The translations under genes were made by a program, and so were the position numbers. 40,142 nucleotides of DNA from DATEDA01 sp035286595 (GTDB lineage Bacteria > Pseudomonadota > Gammaproteobacteria > Burkholderiales > SG8-39): NCBI GenBank assembly GCA_035286595.1, contig DATEDA010000062.1:1-40142 (forward strand), read 5' to 3'. Below, piece after piece: positions 8,327 through 16,421 of the stretch; the first letter of the stretch is position 1; every line of letters starts with the position of its first letter. The notes under the pieces were generated by a model. That model worked only from the letters and a program-made list of their open reading frames with translations, searched no databases and was not told the DNA's origin.

Positions 8327-8785
8327 ATGACCAGCCAAGCCGCATCCGGGGATGGCGCCGACCACACCTTCAAGGCGATCTACGATCGCGACGTCCCGTG
8401 GGAGGAGGGCGTCGCGAACGAGCTCCTGACGCTGCCCAAGGGCGTGCAGGTGAAAGTGTTCGCGCACGATCCGGCCATGAAGCGCATCGACATGAAGGTC
8501 AAGTTTCCGCCCGGCTACGTCGAGCCCGAGCACAGCCACAAGAGCTGGCACTCGATCGTGGTGCTCAAGGGGCGCATGTGCGTCGCCGGGAAGGACCTGC
8601 GGCCCGGCGACTACGTGTTCGGTTGGGACCGGCCGCATGGTCCGTACGAGTATCCCGACGGGTGCGAGGTGTTCGTCGTATTCATGGGGGAAGGCACCAA
8701 GCACGTCTGGGACGAGCGGAAGCACGCTGCGCACCAGAGGAAGTGGGCGCCCGAGACCGACGCGGGCAAGCGCACGCTGGGGTGA
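8327..8785 (+). CDS. Small single-domain cupin protein
   Basis: A 152-residue cytoplasmic protein with one cupin barrel. The first cupin motif is seen as PGYVEPEHSHKSWHSIVVLKG (His69, His71 and His75 available as metal ligands, with Glu68 next to them) and the second as DLRPGDYVFGWDRPHGPYEYP (His104). It has no signal peptide. It sits upstream of a gentisate-dioxygenase-like gene on the same strand, so it may be a second dioxygenase or an isomerase/lyase acting on the same route. The reaction cannot be named from sequence; many such proteins are simply annotated as cupins. Confidence 0.85.
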   Translation: MTSQAASGDGADHTFKAIYDRDVPWEEGVANELLTLPKGVQVKVFAHDPAMKRIDMKVKFPPGYVEPEHSHKSWHSIVVLKGRMCVAGKDLRPGDYVFGWDRPHGPYEYPDGCEVFVVFMGEGTKHVWDERKHAAHQRKWAPETDAGKRTLG

Positions 8786-8892
8786 TTGCCGGGCGTCGGT
8801 CGATCGCTACGCCCTCGACCCGCCGTTCCAGTCGCGCAAGTCAGGAACCCCCCGGTCTTCGGCTTCATGAGATCCAGCATGCGCGGTGTACC

Positions 8893-9954
8893 ATGTGCGC
8901 CATGAACGCTCCCACCCGCGTGGAAGACGCCTTCCACAAGCTCATTCACGAGCATCACATGTACGGGCTGTGGGAAATCGCCAGCCAGATGACTCCGCAC
9001 CCGCGCCCGGACGCGGTCCCGCATCTGTGGAAGTGGTCGCTGCTGGAACGCGTCGTGAAGGAGTCTTCCATCGCGGTCCCGGTCGGCGACGAGCGTCGCG
9101 CCATGCAGCTCTTCAACCCTGGCCTGAACGGGCAATGGGCCACGACCAGCACGCTGATCGCCGCGGTGCAGGTCCTGCTGCCCGGGGAGATCGCGCGCTC
9201 GCATCGCCACTCGCCGAGCGCGATCCGCTTCATCATGCGGGGCAACGGCGCCTACACCGCGGTCGAGGGCGAGAAGGTGATCATGCACGAAGGCGACCTC
9301 GTGCTGACGCCGAACTGGCAATGGCACGACCACGGGAACGAGACGGACGAGACGGTGGTGTGGATGGACGGGCTCGACGTGCCGCTCGCCAAGGCGCTGA
9401 ACAGCATCTTCTTCGAGATGGCCCGCGACCGCCAGGTCCCGGCGACGAAGCCGGTGAACGGCTCCAAGGCCATGTACGGCCACGGGCGCCTTTCGCCGAC
9501 CTGGACCAAGGAGACGCCGAAGTTCTCCCCGCTCATGCTCTATTCGTGGGACCAGACGCTGGCGGCGCTGCACGCGCTCCGCGATCGCGAAGGCTGTCCA
9601 TACGACGGCATCTCGCTCGAGTACACGCATCCCCAGACCGGCGGCCCGGTGCTGCCGACGATCGGCTGCCGCGTGCAGCTGATCCGCGCGGGCGAGCGGC
9701 TGAAGGCGCGCCGCGTTGCGGGAAGCTCGGTGTTCTACGCGGCGCAGGGCCAGGGCCGGACCATCATCGACGGCAAGGCGTTCGACTGGAGCAAGGGTGA
9801 CATCCTGGCGCTCCCGTCCTGGGCGCTGCACGAGCATGCAAACACCGGCAGCGGGGACGCGATCCTCTTTTCCATCACCGACCGGCCGGTGCTCGAGGCG
9901 CTCGGGTTCTACCGCGAGGAAACGCTGCCGGAGAACGGCGGGCACCAGGGCTAG
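8893..9954 (+). CDS. Gentisate 1,2-dioxygenase-like bicupin
   Basis: A 353-residue double-cupin protein. The N-terminal cupin has LPGEIARSHRHSPSAIRFIM, with the iron ligands His104 and His106, and then WQWHDHGNE supplying His145; this arrangement is characteristic of gentisate, salicylate and 1-hydroxy-2-naphthoate dioxygenases, which split aromatic rings between the carboxyl-bearing and neighbouring hydroxyl carbon using Fe(II) and oxygen. The C-terminal cupin (residues about 235-335) keeps WALHEHANTG. The start is uncertain between ATG 8893 and ATG 8902; neither has a good Shine-Dalgarno. Genes for later steps of gentisate breakdown (maleylpyruvate isomerase, fumarylpyruvate hydrolase) are not in the window, so the actual substrate may differ. 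Confidence 0.88.
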   Translation: MCAMNAPTRVEDAFHKLIHEHHMYGLWEIASQMTPHPRPDAVPHLWKWSLLERVVKESSIAVPVGDERRAMQLFNPGLNGQWATTSTLIAAVQVLLPGEIARSHRHSPSAIRFIMRGNGAYTAVEGEKVIMHEGDLVLTPNWQWHDHGNETDETVVWMDGLDVPLAKALNSIFFEMARDRQVPATKPVNGSKAMYGHGRLSPTWTKETPKFSPLMLYSWDQTLAALHALRDREGCPYDGISLEYTHPQTGGPVLPTIGCRVQLIRAGERLKARRVAGSSVFYAAQGQGRTIIDGKAFDWSKGDILALPSWALHEHANTGSGDAILFSITDRPVLEALGFYREETLPENGGHQG

Positions 9955-10021
9955 CCCGATCACCGGGCGCACCGCGGTCCACGCAGTGGGGAACCGTCCC
10001 ACCGCGCCTGGTCGCGGTCGA

Positions 10022-10033
10022 AGAACGCGTTCT
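10022..10033. promoter_or_regulatory. Perfect 12-base palindrome in the dioxygenase to MetE-like gap
   Basis: AGAACGCGTTCT is self-complementary. It lies about 83 bases upstream of the proposed -10 element of the next gene. This could be an operator for a dimeric regulator, but no cognate regulator gene is in the window. The whole gap 9955-10199 has no credible coding frame. Confidence 0.3.
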
Positions 10034-10049
10034 CGAGTGGGCAGGGAAA

Positions 10050-10069
10050 CCGCCGGCCGACGCCGGCGG
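10050..10069 (+). other. GC-rich hairpin after the dioxygenase gene
   Basis: CCGCCGGC, loop CGAC, GCCGGCGG gives an eight-pair stem with a four-base loop, about 95 bases after the dioxygenase stop. There is no T-run behind it, so it is not a classical intrinsic terminator; it may stabilise or attenuate the transcript. Confidence 0.4.
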
Positions 10070-10092
10070 CACCAGTCGTCGCGACGATCGCA

Positions 10093-10121
10093 TGGTCGGG
10101 CGTCGCGAAGCTTGCTAGCAT
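10093..10121 (+). promoter_or_regulatory. Candidate sigma-70 promoter for the MetE-like/DctP operon
   Basis: TGGTCG (3 of 6 to consensus) and TAGCAT (4 of 6) with a 17-base spacer, giving a leader of about 70 bases before ATG 10200. The weak -35 makes this tentative. Confidence 0.3.
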
Positions 10122-10199
10122 CCTTTCCGGCGCTCGCCGGCGCCGTGGCACCCGGCCCGAAGACCGGTGGCGAGCCGCATCCGGCTACAGGAGGAGTTG

Positions 10200-11381
10200 A
10201 TGTACACCGCCACCGCGGGGATCGTGCTCCCCACGACCATCATCGGCTCGCTCCCGCGGCCGAGCTGGTACACCGAGAACCTGGGCCGGCGCAACTTCCG
10301 CGAGGCGATGGTCGATCGCTTCTACCGCGAGCAGTACCTGGACGCGGCGTCGTCGTTCCTGCGCGACCAGGAGACCGCGGGGCTCGACATCCTCACCGAC
10401 GGCGACTGCCGCTTCGACGCCGACGTCGGCGGCCACAACTGGTTCTCGTATCCGGCGATCAGGATGGACGGGTTCTCCGGGGCCACCGCGTACAAGGCTC
10501 AGGGCGGGCGCGCCGGGATGCCGCACAAGCGCGGCCACATCCTCCACGACATCCTGGAGGCGCGGATCATGCCCGACCTGGTCGGCCCGGTCGGCAGAGG
10601 GACGCTGCAATATGTCTCCATCTGGAAAGCGGCGCAGCGCCTCACCCCGCGGCCGGTGAAGTTCGGCACGATCACCGCGGAGCTGGTCGCGATGGCGGTC
10701 CGCGATCTCCACTACAAGGATCTGCGCCAGGCCATCATGGCGATCAGCGACGCCCTCCACGAGGAGCTCGCCGAGCTCGTCGACGCCGGCTGCAAGGTGA
10801 TCCAGATGGAAGAGACCCAGATCCATCTGCTCGCCGCCAAGGGGCTGGTCGACAAGGTGCTGAATCCGGACTTCATGGTCGAGGTTTTCAACAACACGGT
10901 GCGCGGCCTGCGCGACAAGGCCGAGATCTGGTGCCACACCTGCTGGGGTAACCCGGCGGGGCAGCGCATCTTCGGCACCCAGCCGAGCTACGCGCCGGCG
11001 GTCGGGCCGCTCAACCGGCTGGACGCCGACGTCGTCACCTTCGAGAACTGCAGCACGGGGGGGATGGATCTCGAGGCGATCGGCCGGGGCATCACGGACA
11101 AGAAGGTCTGCGTCGGCGTGGTCGACCACCACACGCTCCAGGTGGAGACGCCCGACCAGGTCGCGGACATGATCCGGCGGGCGCTGAAGCACATACCCGC
11201 GGAGCGGCTCGTGCTCGCGTCCGACTGCGGCATGGGCCGCGAGGGCATGAGCCGCCGGCACGCGTTCCACAAGATGGTGTCGATCGTGCAGGGGACCAAC
11301 ATCGTGCGGCGCGAGCTGGGGCTTCCCGAGGCCGCCTGCCTCGCCGCCGACGAGCGTTATTCCATGGTTGAAGACCATTGA
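10200..11381 (+). CDS. MetE C-terminal-domain (cobalamin-independent methionine synthase-like) protein 2
   Basis: A 393-residue core-MetE homologue, distinct from the first copy. It begins with TTIIGSLPRPSW and keeps the full zinc set: His246 and Cys248 in WCHTCWGNP, Glu282 in VTFENCSTGG, and Cys343 in LASDCGMGREG. It is about 50 residues longer than copy 1, mainly through an insertion around residues 75-135 containing the segment GGHNWFSYPAIRMDGFSG. AGGAGGAG at 10189-10196 fixes the ATG. It is followed after 22 bases by a DctP receptor gene with its own strong ribosome site, so it appears to be the first gene of a TRAP operon. That context suggests methyl transfer from an imported compound rather than housekeeping methionine synthesis; this is inference. 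Confidence 0.88.
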   Translation: MYTATAGIVLPTTIIGSLPRPSWYTENLGRRNFREAMVDRFYREQYLDAASSFLRDQETAGLDILTDGDCRFDADVGGHNWFSYPAIRMDGFSGATAYKAQGGRAGMPHKRGHILHDILEARIMPDLVGPVGRGTLQYVSIWKAAQRLTPRPVKFGTITAELVAMAVRDLHYKDLRQAIMAISDALHEELAELVDAGCKVIQMEETQIHLLAAKGLVDKVLNPDFMVEVFNNTVRGLRDKAEIWCHTCWGNPAGQRIFGTQPSYAPAVGPLNRLDADVVTFENCSTGGMDLEAIGRGITDKKVCVGVVDHHTLQVETPDQVADMIRRALKHIPAERLVLASDCGMGREGMSRRHAFHKMVSIVQGTNIVRRELGLPEAACLAADERYSMVEDH

Positions 11382-11389
11382 CCGTCAAC

Positions 11390-11400
11390 GGAGGAGGAGG
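11390..11400 (+). promoter_or_regulatory. Strong Shine-Dalgarno sequence of the DctP receptor gene
   Basis: GGAGGAGGAGG precedes ATG 11404 by three bases from its end, with the best core GGAGG eight to ten bases away. It selects ATG 11404, which begins the signal peptide, over the in-frame ATG at 11368 inside the previous gene. Confidence 0.65.
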
Positions 11401-11403
11401 ATC

Positions 11404-12462
11404 ATGAAATCCGCAGTTCTGGTCGCAACAACCGCCGTCCTGACAGCGCTGGCGCTGCCCGGTGCCGCGCGCGAGTACAAGATGACCATCGCCTCGAGCC
11501 ACCCGCCGGTCCTGCCCTGGACGATCCCGCTCCGGGACCTCGTCGTCCCGGAGTCGAACAAGCGGCTCCAGGCCATGGGCTCGCCCGACCGGATCATCTG
11601 GACCGAGGCCTACGCCGGCGCGCTGTACGACTTCAACAACACCCTGGAAGGCGTGGGCGAGGGCCTCGCCGACGTCGGCTGGGTCGGCTCGCTGTGGGAG
11701 CCGGCGAAGCAGCCGCTGCAGAACGCCGCGTACTACTTCTCGTTCGTCAGCGGCGACGTCCACGCGATGACGGCGATCCAGGAACAGCTCATTCAGCAGG
11801 TGCCGGCGTTCGCCGCCGAGTGGACCAAGAACAACACCGTCTTCCTCGGCGCCCAGGCCGCGGACACCTACCACCTCGTCACCAAGTTCCCGGTCACGAA
11901 GCTCGAGGACCTCAGGGGCAAGAAGCTGATCGCGCCGGGTGCGATCGCGAGCCGCGTGCAAGGGATCGGCGTGACTCATCTCGACGCCGGGCTGCCGGTC
12001 TTCTACAACATGCTGCAGACCGGGGTCGCCGACGGCGCGGTGATTCTGATCACCGGCGTGCTGCCCTTCAAGCTGCACGAGGTTGCGCCCTACATCACCA
12101 AGGTCGATCTCGGCGCGGTGTTCTCGGGCGCGCTGGCGATGAACAAGAAGACCTGGGATTCGCTCCCGCCGCACATGCAGGATCTCTTCCGCGGGCTCGG
12201 CCGCGACTACGCCAAGATGTGCGCGGACCTTGTGGTGCAGCGCGAGGCCGCGACCTGGGCCGCCCTGGCGAAGAACCCGAACGTGAAGGTCTCGGAGCTG
12301 CCGCAAGCCGAGCGCGAGAAGTGGGCGAAGGCGCTGCCCGACGTCGCCGGCGACTGGGTGAAGCGCAACGGCGAGCCGGGGCGCGTGGTGCTGAAGACCT
12401 TCATGGACGAGGCGCGCAAGCGCGGCGCCAAACCGCTGCGCGACTGGGACAAGGGCCTCTGA
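11404..12462 (+). CDS. TRAP transporter solute-binding protein, DctP family
   Basis: A 352-residue periplasmic receptor. Signal peptide MKSAVLVATTAVLTALALPGAA is followed by REYKMTIASSHPP, a typical DctP mature start. The family core is visible as LEDLRGKKLIAPGAIASRVQ, carrying the arginine that binds the carboxylate of ligands in this family, and as LQTGVADGAVILITGV. It would feed the DctQM permease encoded 26 bases downstream. DctP receptors bind C4-dicarboxylates, aromatic acids, sugar acids and others, so no ligand is assigned. Confidence 0.92.
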   Translation: MKSAVLVATTAVLTALALPGAAREYKMTIASSHPPVLPWTIPLRDLVVPESNKRLQAMGSPDRIIWTEAYAGALYDFNNTLEGVGEGLADVGWVGSLWEPAKQPLQNAAYYFSFVSGDVHAMTAIQEQLIQQVPAFAAEWTKNNTVFLGAQAADTYHLVTKFPVTKLEDLRGKKLIAPGAIASRVQGIGVTHLDAGLPVFYNMLQTGVADGAVILITGVLPFKLHEVAPYITKVDLGAVFSGALAMNKKTWDSLPPHMQDLFRGLGRDYAKMCADLVVQREAATWAALAKNPNVKVSELPQAEREKWAKALPDVAGDWVKRNGEPGRVVLKTFMDEARKRGAKPLRDWDKGL

Positions 12463-12488
12463 GCCGCGGCGGGACCTCGCTGCCGGCG

Positions 12489-14444
12489 ATGACCGCCACG
12501 GCGGCTGCGGCGCCGCCGCCGCCAGGCGGCGCCTTCGCGCGCTTCGCGCGCGGCTTCGCCGCGCTCGAGCTCGGCATGAACAGCGCCGGCACGCTGTGGA
12601 TCTTCGGCCTGATGTTCCTCATCTGCGCCGACGTCGCCGGGCGCTACCTCTTCAACGCCCCGATCCAGGGCGCCGCGGAAATGGTCGGCTACTCCATCGT
12701 CACCGCGGTGTTCCTGCAGATGGCGAGCACGCTCCACGCCGGGCGGTTCACCCGCGTGGAGCTGCTGATCGAGCCGTTGGAGGCGAAGCGGCCGGCGGCG
12801 GCGCAGGCCTTCAACGCCGTGTTCAACCTGCTTGGCGCCGCGGTTTTCGGCGTCATCGTCTGGGGCACCTGGCCGAAGCTCGAGTACGCCTGGACGAGCG
12901 ACGAGATCACCGGCATCCCCGGCGTCTTCACCTTCCAAATCTGGCCCTTCCTCGCCGTGATCGTCTTCGGCGCGGCGGTGACCGCGGTCGAGTTCGCGGT
13001 GCGGGCAGTCGCGTCGCTGCAGCGCGCGGCCGGCGCCTGGCGCCGCCCGGCGCCAGGCGACCGCTCCGGCTGGCCGCCCGTGGCGATCGCCCTCGGTGTG
13101 CTCGCCGCCGTCGCGGCCGCGGTGTCGTTCTTCGAGCTCAGCAATCTCCAGCTCGGCGTGTTCGGCGTCGTCTGCCTCGCGTTCCTGATCCTCACCGGCC
13201 TGCCGATCGGGATCGTGATGATCGTGATCGGCTTCGCCGGCATCTGGCTGATCCGCGGGGATCCCTCGCTCGGCATCCGGACGCTGTCGCAGAGCTCGAC
13301 CGAGTACCTCAACAACTACTTCTTCGGCGTCGTGCCGCTGTACGTGCTCATGGGACTCCTCGTCAGCGTCTCCGACGTGGGCAAGGACACGTTCGTCGTG
13401 GCGCGGTGGCTGCTGCGGCGGGTGCGCGGCGGGCTCGGCATCGCGACGGTGGCGGCGAACGCTATGTTCGCCGCGGTCACCGGCTCGTCGATCGCCTCGG
13501 CCGCGGTGTTCACCAAGATCGCGACACCCGAGATGCTGCGCCACGGCTACACGCCGCGCTTCGCCGTGGGCGTGGTGGCCGGATCGTCGGTGCTCGGCAT
13601 GCTGATCCCGCCGAGCCTGCTGTTCATCGTGTACGGCTTTCTCGCCGAGGAATCGGTGGGGCATCTCTTCCTCGCCGGGATCGTGCCCGGCCTGATCCTC
13701 GCCATCACGATGTCGCTGATGATCGTGCTGCTCGCGACGCTGTGGCCGGCCTTCGTCGGCGGCACGGCGGCCATCGCGGGCGAGGCGCCGGAAAACGTGC
13801 GCAGCGCGGCGCTCAAGGTCGCGCCGCTTCTCGCGCTCATCGGCGTCGTGCTCGGCGGGATCTACGGCGGCATCTTCACCCCGACCGAGTCCGGCGCGGC
13901 GGGCGCGGCCGGCGCGCTCGCGATCGCGCTCCTGCGCCGCAAGCTGACCTGGCGCGTCCTGTGGCGAACGATGGCCGAGACCGGCTACGTCACGGTGGCG
14001 ATCCTGTTCCTGATCCTCGGCGCGCGCATCTTTTCGCAGATGCTCGCCATGTCCAACCTGCCGCAGCAGCTGAGCGCGCTCGCCGCGGGCGCGGGCCTCG
14101 GCCTGTTCGGCTTCACCCTCGTGTTCATCGCCCTCGTCATCGTCCTCGGCTGCTTCATCGACTCGGTGTCGATCATGGTGATCACGCTGCCGTTCGCGAT
14201 TCCCGTGATCAAGGCGCTCGGCGGCGACCTGATCTGGTTCGGGGTGGTGGCGGTGGTGGCGGTCGAGATCGGGCTGCTCACGCCGCCGTTCGGGATCGCG
14301 GTGTATGTCGTCAAGTCGACGCTCGACGACCAGCGCGTCACGCTGCACGAGATCTTCGCCGGCGCGGCCCCGTTCGTCATCGTCATGGTGCTCGTCGTGC
14401 TGCTGCTCGTCGCGATGCCCGGGCTGAGCCTGCTCTTCAAGTAG
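12489..14444 (+). CDS. TRAP transporter fused small and large permease (DctQM)
   Basis: A 651-residue membrane protein joining a four-helix DctQ domain (about residues 15-185, with DVAGRYLFNAPIQGAAEMVG) to a DctM domain (about residues 200-651). DctM hallmarks are VTGSSIASAAVFTKIATPEM, GSSVLGMLIPPSLLFIVYGF and EIGLLTPPFGIAVYVVKST. Fusion of the two subunits is known in many systems. The junction is an amphipathic, arginine-rich stretch (residues about 180-195) that would be cytoplasmic. It completes the second TRAP importer of the window. Confidence 0.92.
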   Translation: MTATAAAAPPPPGGAFARFARGFAALELGMNSAGTLWIFGLMFLICADVAGRYLFNAPIQGAAEMVGYSIVTAVFLQMASTLHAGRFTRVELLIEPLEAKRPAAAQAFNAVFNLLGAAVFGVIVWGTWPKLEYAWTSDEITGIPGVFTFQIWPFLAVIVFGAAVTAVEFAVRAVASLQRAAGAWRRPAPGDRSGWPPVAIALGVLAAVAAAVSFFELSNLQLGVFGVVCLAFLILTGLPIGIVMIVIGFAGIWLIRGDPSLGIRTLSQSSTEYLNNYFFGVVPLYVLMGLLVSVSDVGKDTFVVARWLLRRVRGGLGIATVAANAMFAAVTGSSIASAAVFTKIATPEMLRHGYTPRFAVGVVAGSSVLGMLIPPSLLFIVYGFLAEESVGHLFLAGIVPGLILAITMSLMIVLLATLWPAFVGGTAAIAGEAPENVRSAALKVAPLLALIGVVLGGIYGGIFTPTESGAAGAAGALAIALLRRKLTWRVLWRTMAETGYVTVAILFLILGARIFSQMLAMSNLPQQLSALAAGAGLGLFGFTLVFIALVIVLGCFIDSVSIMVITLPFAIPVIKALGGDLIWFGVVAVVAVEIGLLTPPFGIAVYVVKSTLDDQRVTLHEIFAGAAPFVIVMVLVVLLLVAMPGLSLLFK

Positions 14445-14453
14445 GCGCGGGCC

Positions 14454-15317
14454 GTGGGAACGCTCGTCGTCAGGCACTACCGGACGAGCCTGTTCGCGAA
14501 CCTCGCTGACCACACCTATGTCGAGTGCGGCACGGGCGGGAAGGCCTGGGCCTGCTGGGGCGGCAAGTCCGGCGGCACGGTGCTGCGGCGGAGCGCGGGC
14601 AGTACGCGACGCGCCAACGCCATCGCCGTGCCGAACGAACGCGCCGGGATCAGGTGTTACCTCATCAACGGCGTGTGCCACCAGGCAGCCAACCGCATTC
14701 TTCTTCCCGCGGGCATCACCGTTAGAGGCGCGCGAGGCTATGACGTTTCGGAGTCGCTGTTCGGAACCTACGGCCGGCCGAGAGGACCCTTCCGGACGTG
14801 CCGCGCGCCGTTCGAACGGCACCCACAGATCGCCGGCGATTTGCCGGCGTGCGCCGGGGAGGCCCGGGGCGGGCGGACGCTCTCGGCCGCCGAGCGCCGC
14901 GCCGAGCGGGGGTATCTGCGCGGCGTCCTCGCCCACTATCGCCGGGCCGAGCGTCGCCTCAGGTCCGCCCGGGGTCTGATCGGACCGGAGCTGGAGGACT
15001 TCCTCGTCGAGCTCTTCCTGCACCAGGTCCGGTTCAGGCTCGGGCCGAGGCTGAGCCGATCGCTCGTGGCCAGGCTCCGCGCGATCCGCGCTTCCACCGA
15101 GCGGTCGCGGATGAAGCTCGAGGAATGGTTCGCGCGCAAGGAGCTGACGGCCGGCGAGTTCGTGGCGGCGTTCAACACCGAGACCCTCCTGTTTCAGGAA
15201 GCGGTGGCTGGCGCGCTGAAGGCCGACCAGTACCGGGCGCTGTTCGGGCTGAGGCGGGGCGAAACGGTGATCCTGGCCGACCCGCGGATCGTCCGGCGGG
15301 CGTACCGCGCCCGGTAG
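14454..15317 (+). CDS. Unrecognised protein: cysteine-hydrolase-like N-terminus plus helical C-terminus
   Basis: I do not recognise this 287-residue protein by name. It starts with GTG nine bases after the DctQM stop, so it is probably in that operon. Residues 1-110 hold strand LFANLADHTYVECGTGGKAW with His20, and later INGVCHQAANRILLPAGITV with Cys75 at the start of a helix. A His on a strand followed by a Cys at a helix start is the order of circularly permuted papain-fold enzymes (NlpC/P60, LRAT, YiiX types). Residues about 140-285 are charged and helical and end in LKADQYRALFGLRRGETVIL, which resembles the LTPEQ-type end of CpxP/Spy-like proteins. No signal peptide is evident. Both domain assignments are pattern-based inference; the gene itself looks real. 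Confidence 0.6.
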   Translation: MGTLVVRHYRTSLFANLADHTYVECGTGGKAWACWGGKSGGTVLRRSAGSTRRANAIAVPNERAGIRCYLINGVCHQAANRILLPAGITVRGARGYDVSESLFGTYGRPRGPFRTCRAPFERHPQIAGDLPACAGEARGGRTLSAAERRAERGYLRGVLAHYRRAERRLRSARGLIGPELEDFLVELFLHQVRFRLGPRLSRSLVARLRAIRASTERSRMKLEEWFARKELTAGEFVAAFNTETLLFQEAVAGALKADQYRALFGLRRGETVILADPRIVRRAYRAR

Positions 15318-15343
15318 CGCCGCCGGCGTGCTGCCCCGGGGCA

Positions 15344-15372
15344 TGGACCGACGCGGAAAATAGCGACACAAT
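15344..15372 (+). promoter_or_regulatory. Candidate sigma-70 promoter for the Bug receptor gene
   Basis: TGGACC (4 of 6) and CACAAT (4 of 6) with a 17-base spacer. It overlaps an in-frame ATG at 15371, which argues that the later ATG 15416, preceded by AAAGGGGGG, is the real start. Confidence 0.35.
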
Positions 15373-15415
15373 GGATCCGGAGGGTCTCGCAACGTTCCGG
15401 ATCAAAGGGGGGTCT

Positions 15416-16405
15416 ATGCGATTCATCAGCCAGTGCCTGCGCGCGGGTGTCGTTGTCGCCGGCATCCTCGCAACGGGTGCCGCCCTCGGCCAGGCCGCCT
15501 ATCCGAGCAAGCCGATCCGCCTGATCGTGCCGTTCGCGCCCGGGGGCGCGTCCGATTTCGTGGGACGCATCATCCAGCCGCGCTGGAGCGAGCTGCTCGG
15601 CCAGAGCATCGTCATCGAGAACCGCGCCGGGGCGTCGGGCAACATCGGCATGGACGCCGCGGCCAAGGCCGCGCCCGACGGCTACACGCTGTACCTCGGC
15701 AACGTCGGCACGACCGCGATCAATCCGAGCATCTTCAAGACCTCGCTCACCGTCGTCCCCACGCGCGACTTCGTGCCGATCACGCAGATCGTCGACGTGC
15801 CGAGCGCGCTGGTCGCGCACCCGTCGTTCCCGCCGAACAGCGCCCGCGAGCTGATCGCGTACGTCAAGCCGCAGCCCGGCAAGTTCTTCTTCGCCTCGCC
15901 CGGCCCCGGAAGCGCGAACCGGCTGGAGATGGAGCGCTTCATGAAGTCGAGCGGCATCCAGATGACCCACGTGCCCTACAAGGGGGGCGCCGGGCCGGCG
16001 ATCACCGGCCTGCTGGGGGGCGAGACCTCGGTGATGTTCGTGACGCTTTCGTCGGCGGCGAGCCAGGTGCGCGGCGGGAAGCTGAAGCTCCTCGCGGTCG
16101 CCGCGCCGCAGCGAGTGGCCGCGTTTCCCAATACGCCCACGCTCTCCGAGGAGGGACTGCCGGAGATGACCAACGGCTCGTGGCAGGGCGTGTTCGCCCC
16201 GGCCGGCACGCCGCCCGACATCATCGCCAAGCTCTACCCCATGCTGCTGCAGGTGATGGAGAGTCCGGATGTCAGGAAGCGCCTCGGCGACGGCGGGGTC
16301 GAGGTCGTGACGAGCAAGTCGCCCGAAGCGTTCGCCGCGTTCCTGCGCGCCGAGACCGAGCGCTGGGCGCAGGTCGTCAAGGACTCGGGCGCGACGGTGG
16401 ATTGA
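15416..16405 (+). CDS. Tripartite tricarboxylate transporter receptor (Bug family)
   Basis: A 329-residue periplasmic binding protein. The signal peptide ends around GAALGQA and the mature part opens with AYPSKPIRLIVPFAPGGASD, the diagnostic Bug motif. Later family features include NRAGASGNIGMDAAAKAAPD, VPYKGGAGPAITGLLGGETS and the C-terminal AFLRAETERWAQVVKDSG. Bug proteins bind carboxylic acids and related compounds; genomes of beta-proteobacteria carry dozens of orphan copies without TctA/TctB permeases, as here. Seventeen bases separate it from a DUF1993 gene. The ligand is unknown. Confidence 0.92.
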   Translation: MRFISQCLRAGVVVAGILATGAALGQAAYPSKPIRLIVPFAPGGASDFVGRIIQPRWSELLGQSIVIENRAGASGNIGMDAAAKAAPDGYTLYLGNVGTTAINPSIFKTSLTVVPTRDFVPITQIVDVPSALVAHPSFPPNSARELIAYVKPQPGKFFFASPGPGSANRLEMERFMKSSGIQMTHVPYKGGAGPAITGLLGGETSVMFVTLSSAASQVRGGKLKLLAVAAPQRVAAFPNTPTLSEEGLPEMTNGSWQGVFAPAGTPPDIIAKLYPMLLQVMESPDVRKRLGDGGVEVVTSKSPEAFAAFLRAETERWAQVVKDSGATVD

Positions 16406-16421
16406 GCGGGGACGCGAGCCG

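Noticed and set aside
9960..10151. A 63-codon minus-strand frame in the dioxygenase to MetE-like gap
   Set aside because: No ribosome site, no recognisable motif, and it spans the hairpin and the proposed promoter; more likely non-coding.
12207..15392. A 1061-codon open frame on the minus strand
   Set aside because: It is antisense to DctP, DctQM and the downstream gene; composition is charged low-complexity sequence typical of GC-rich shadows.
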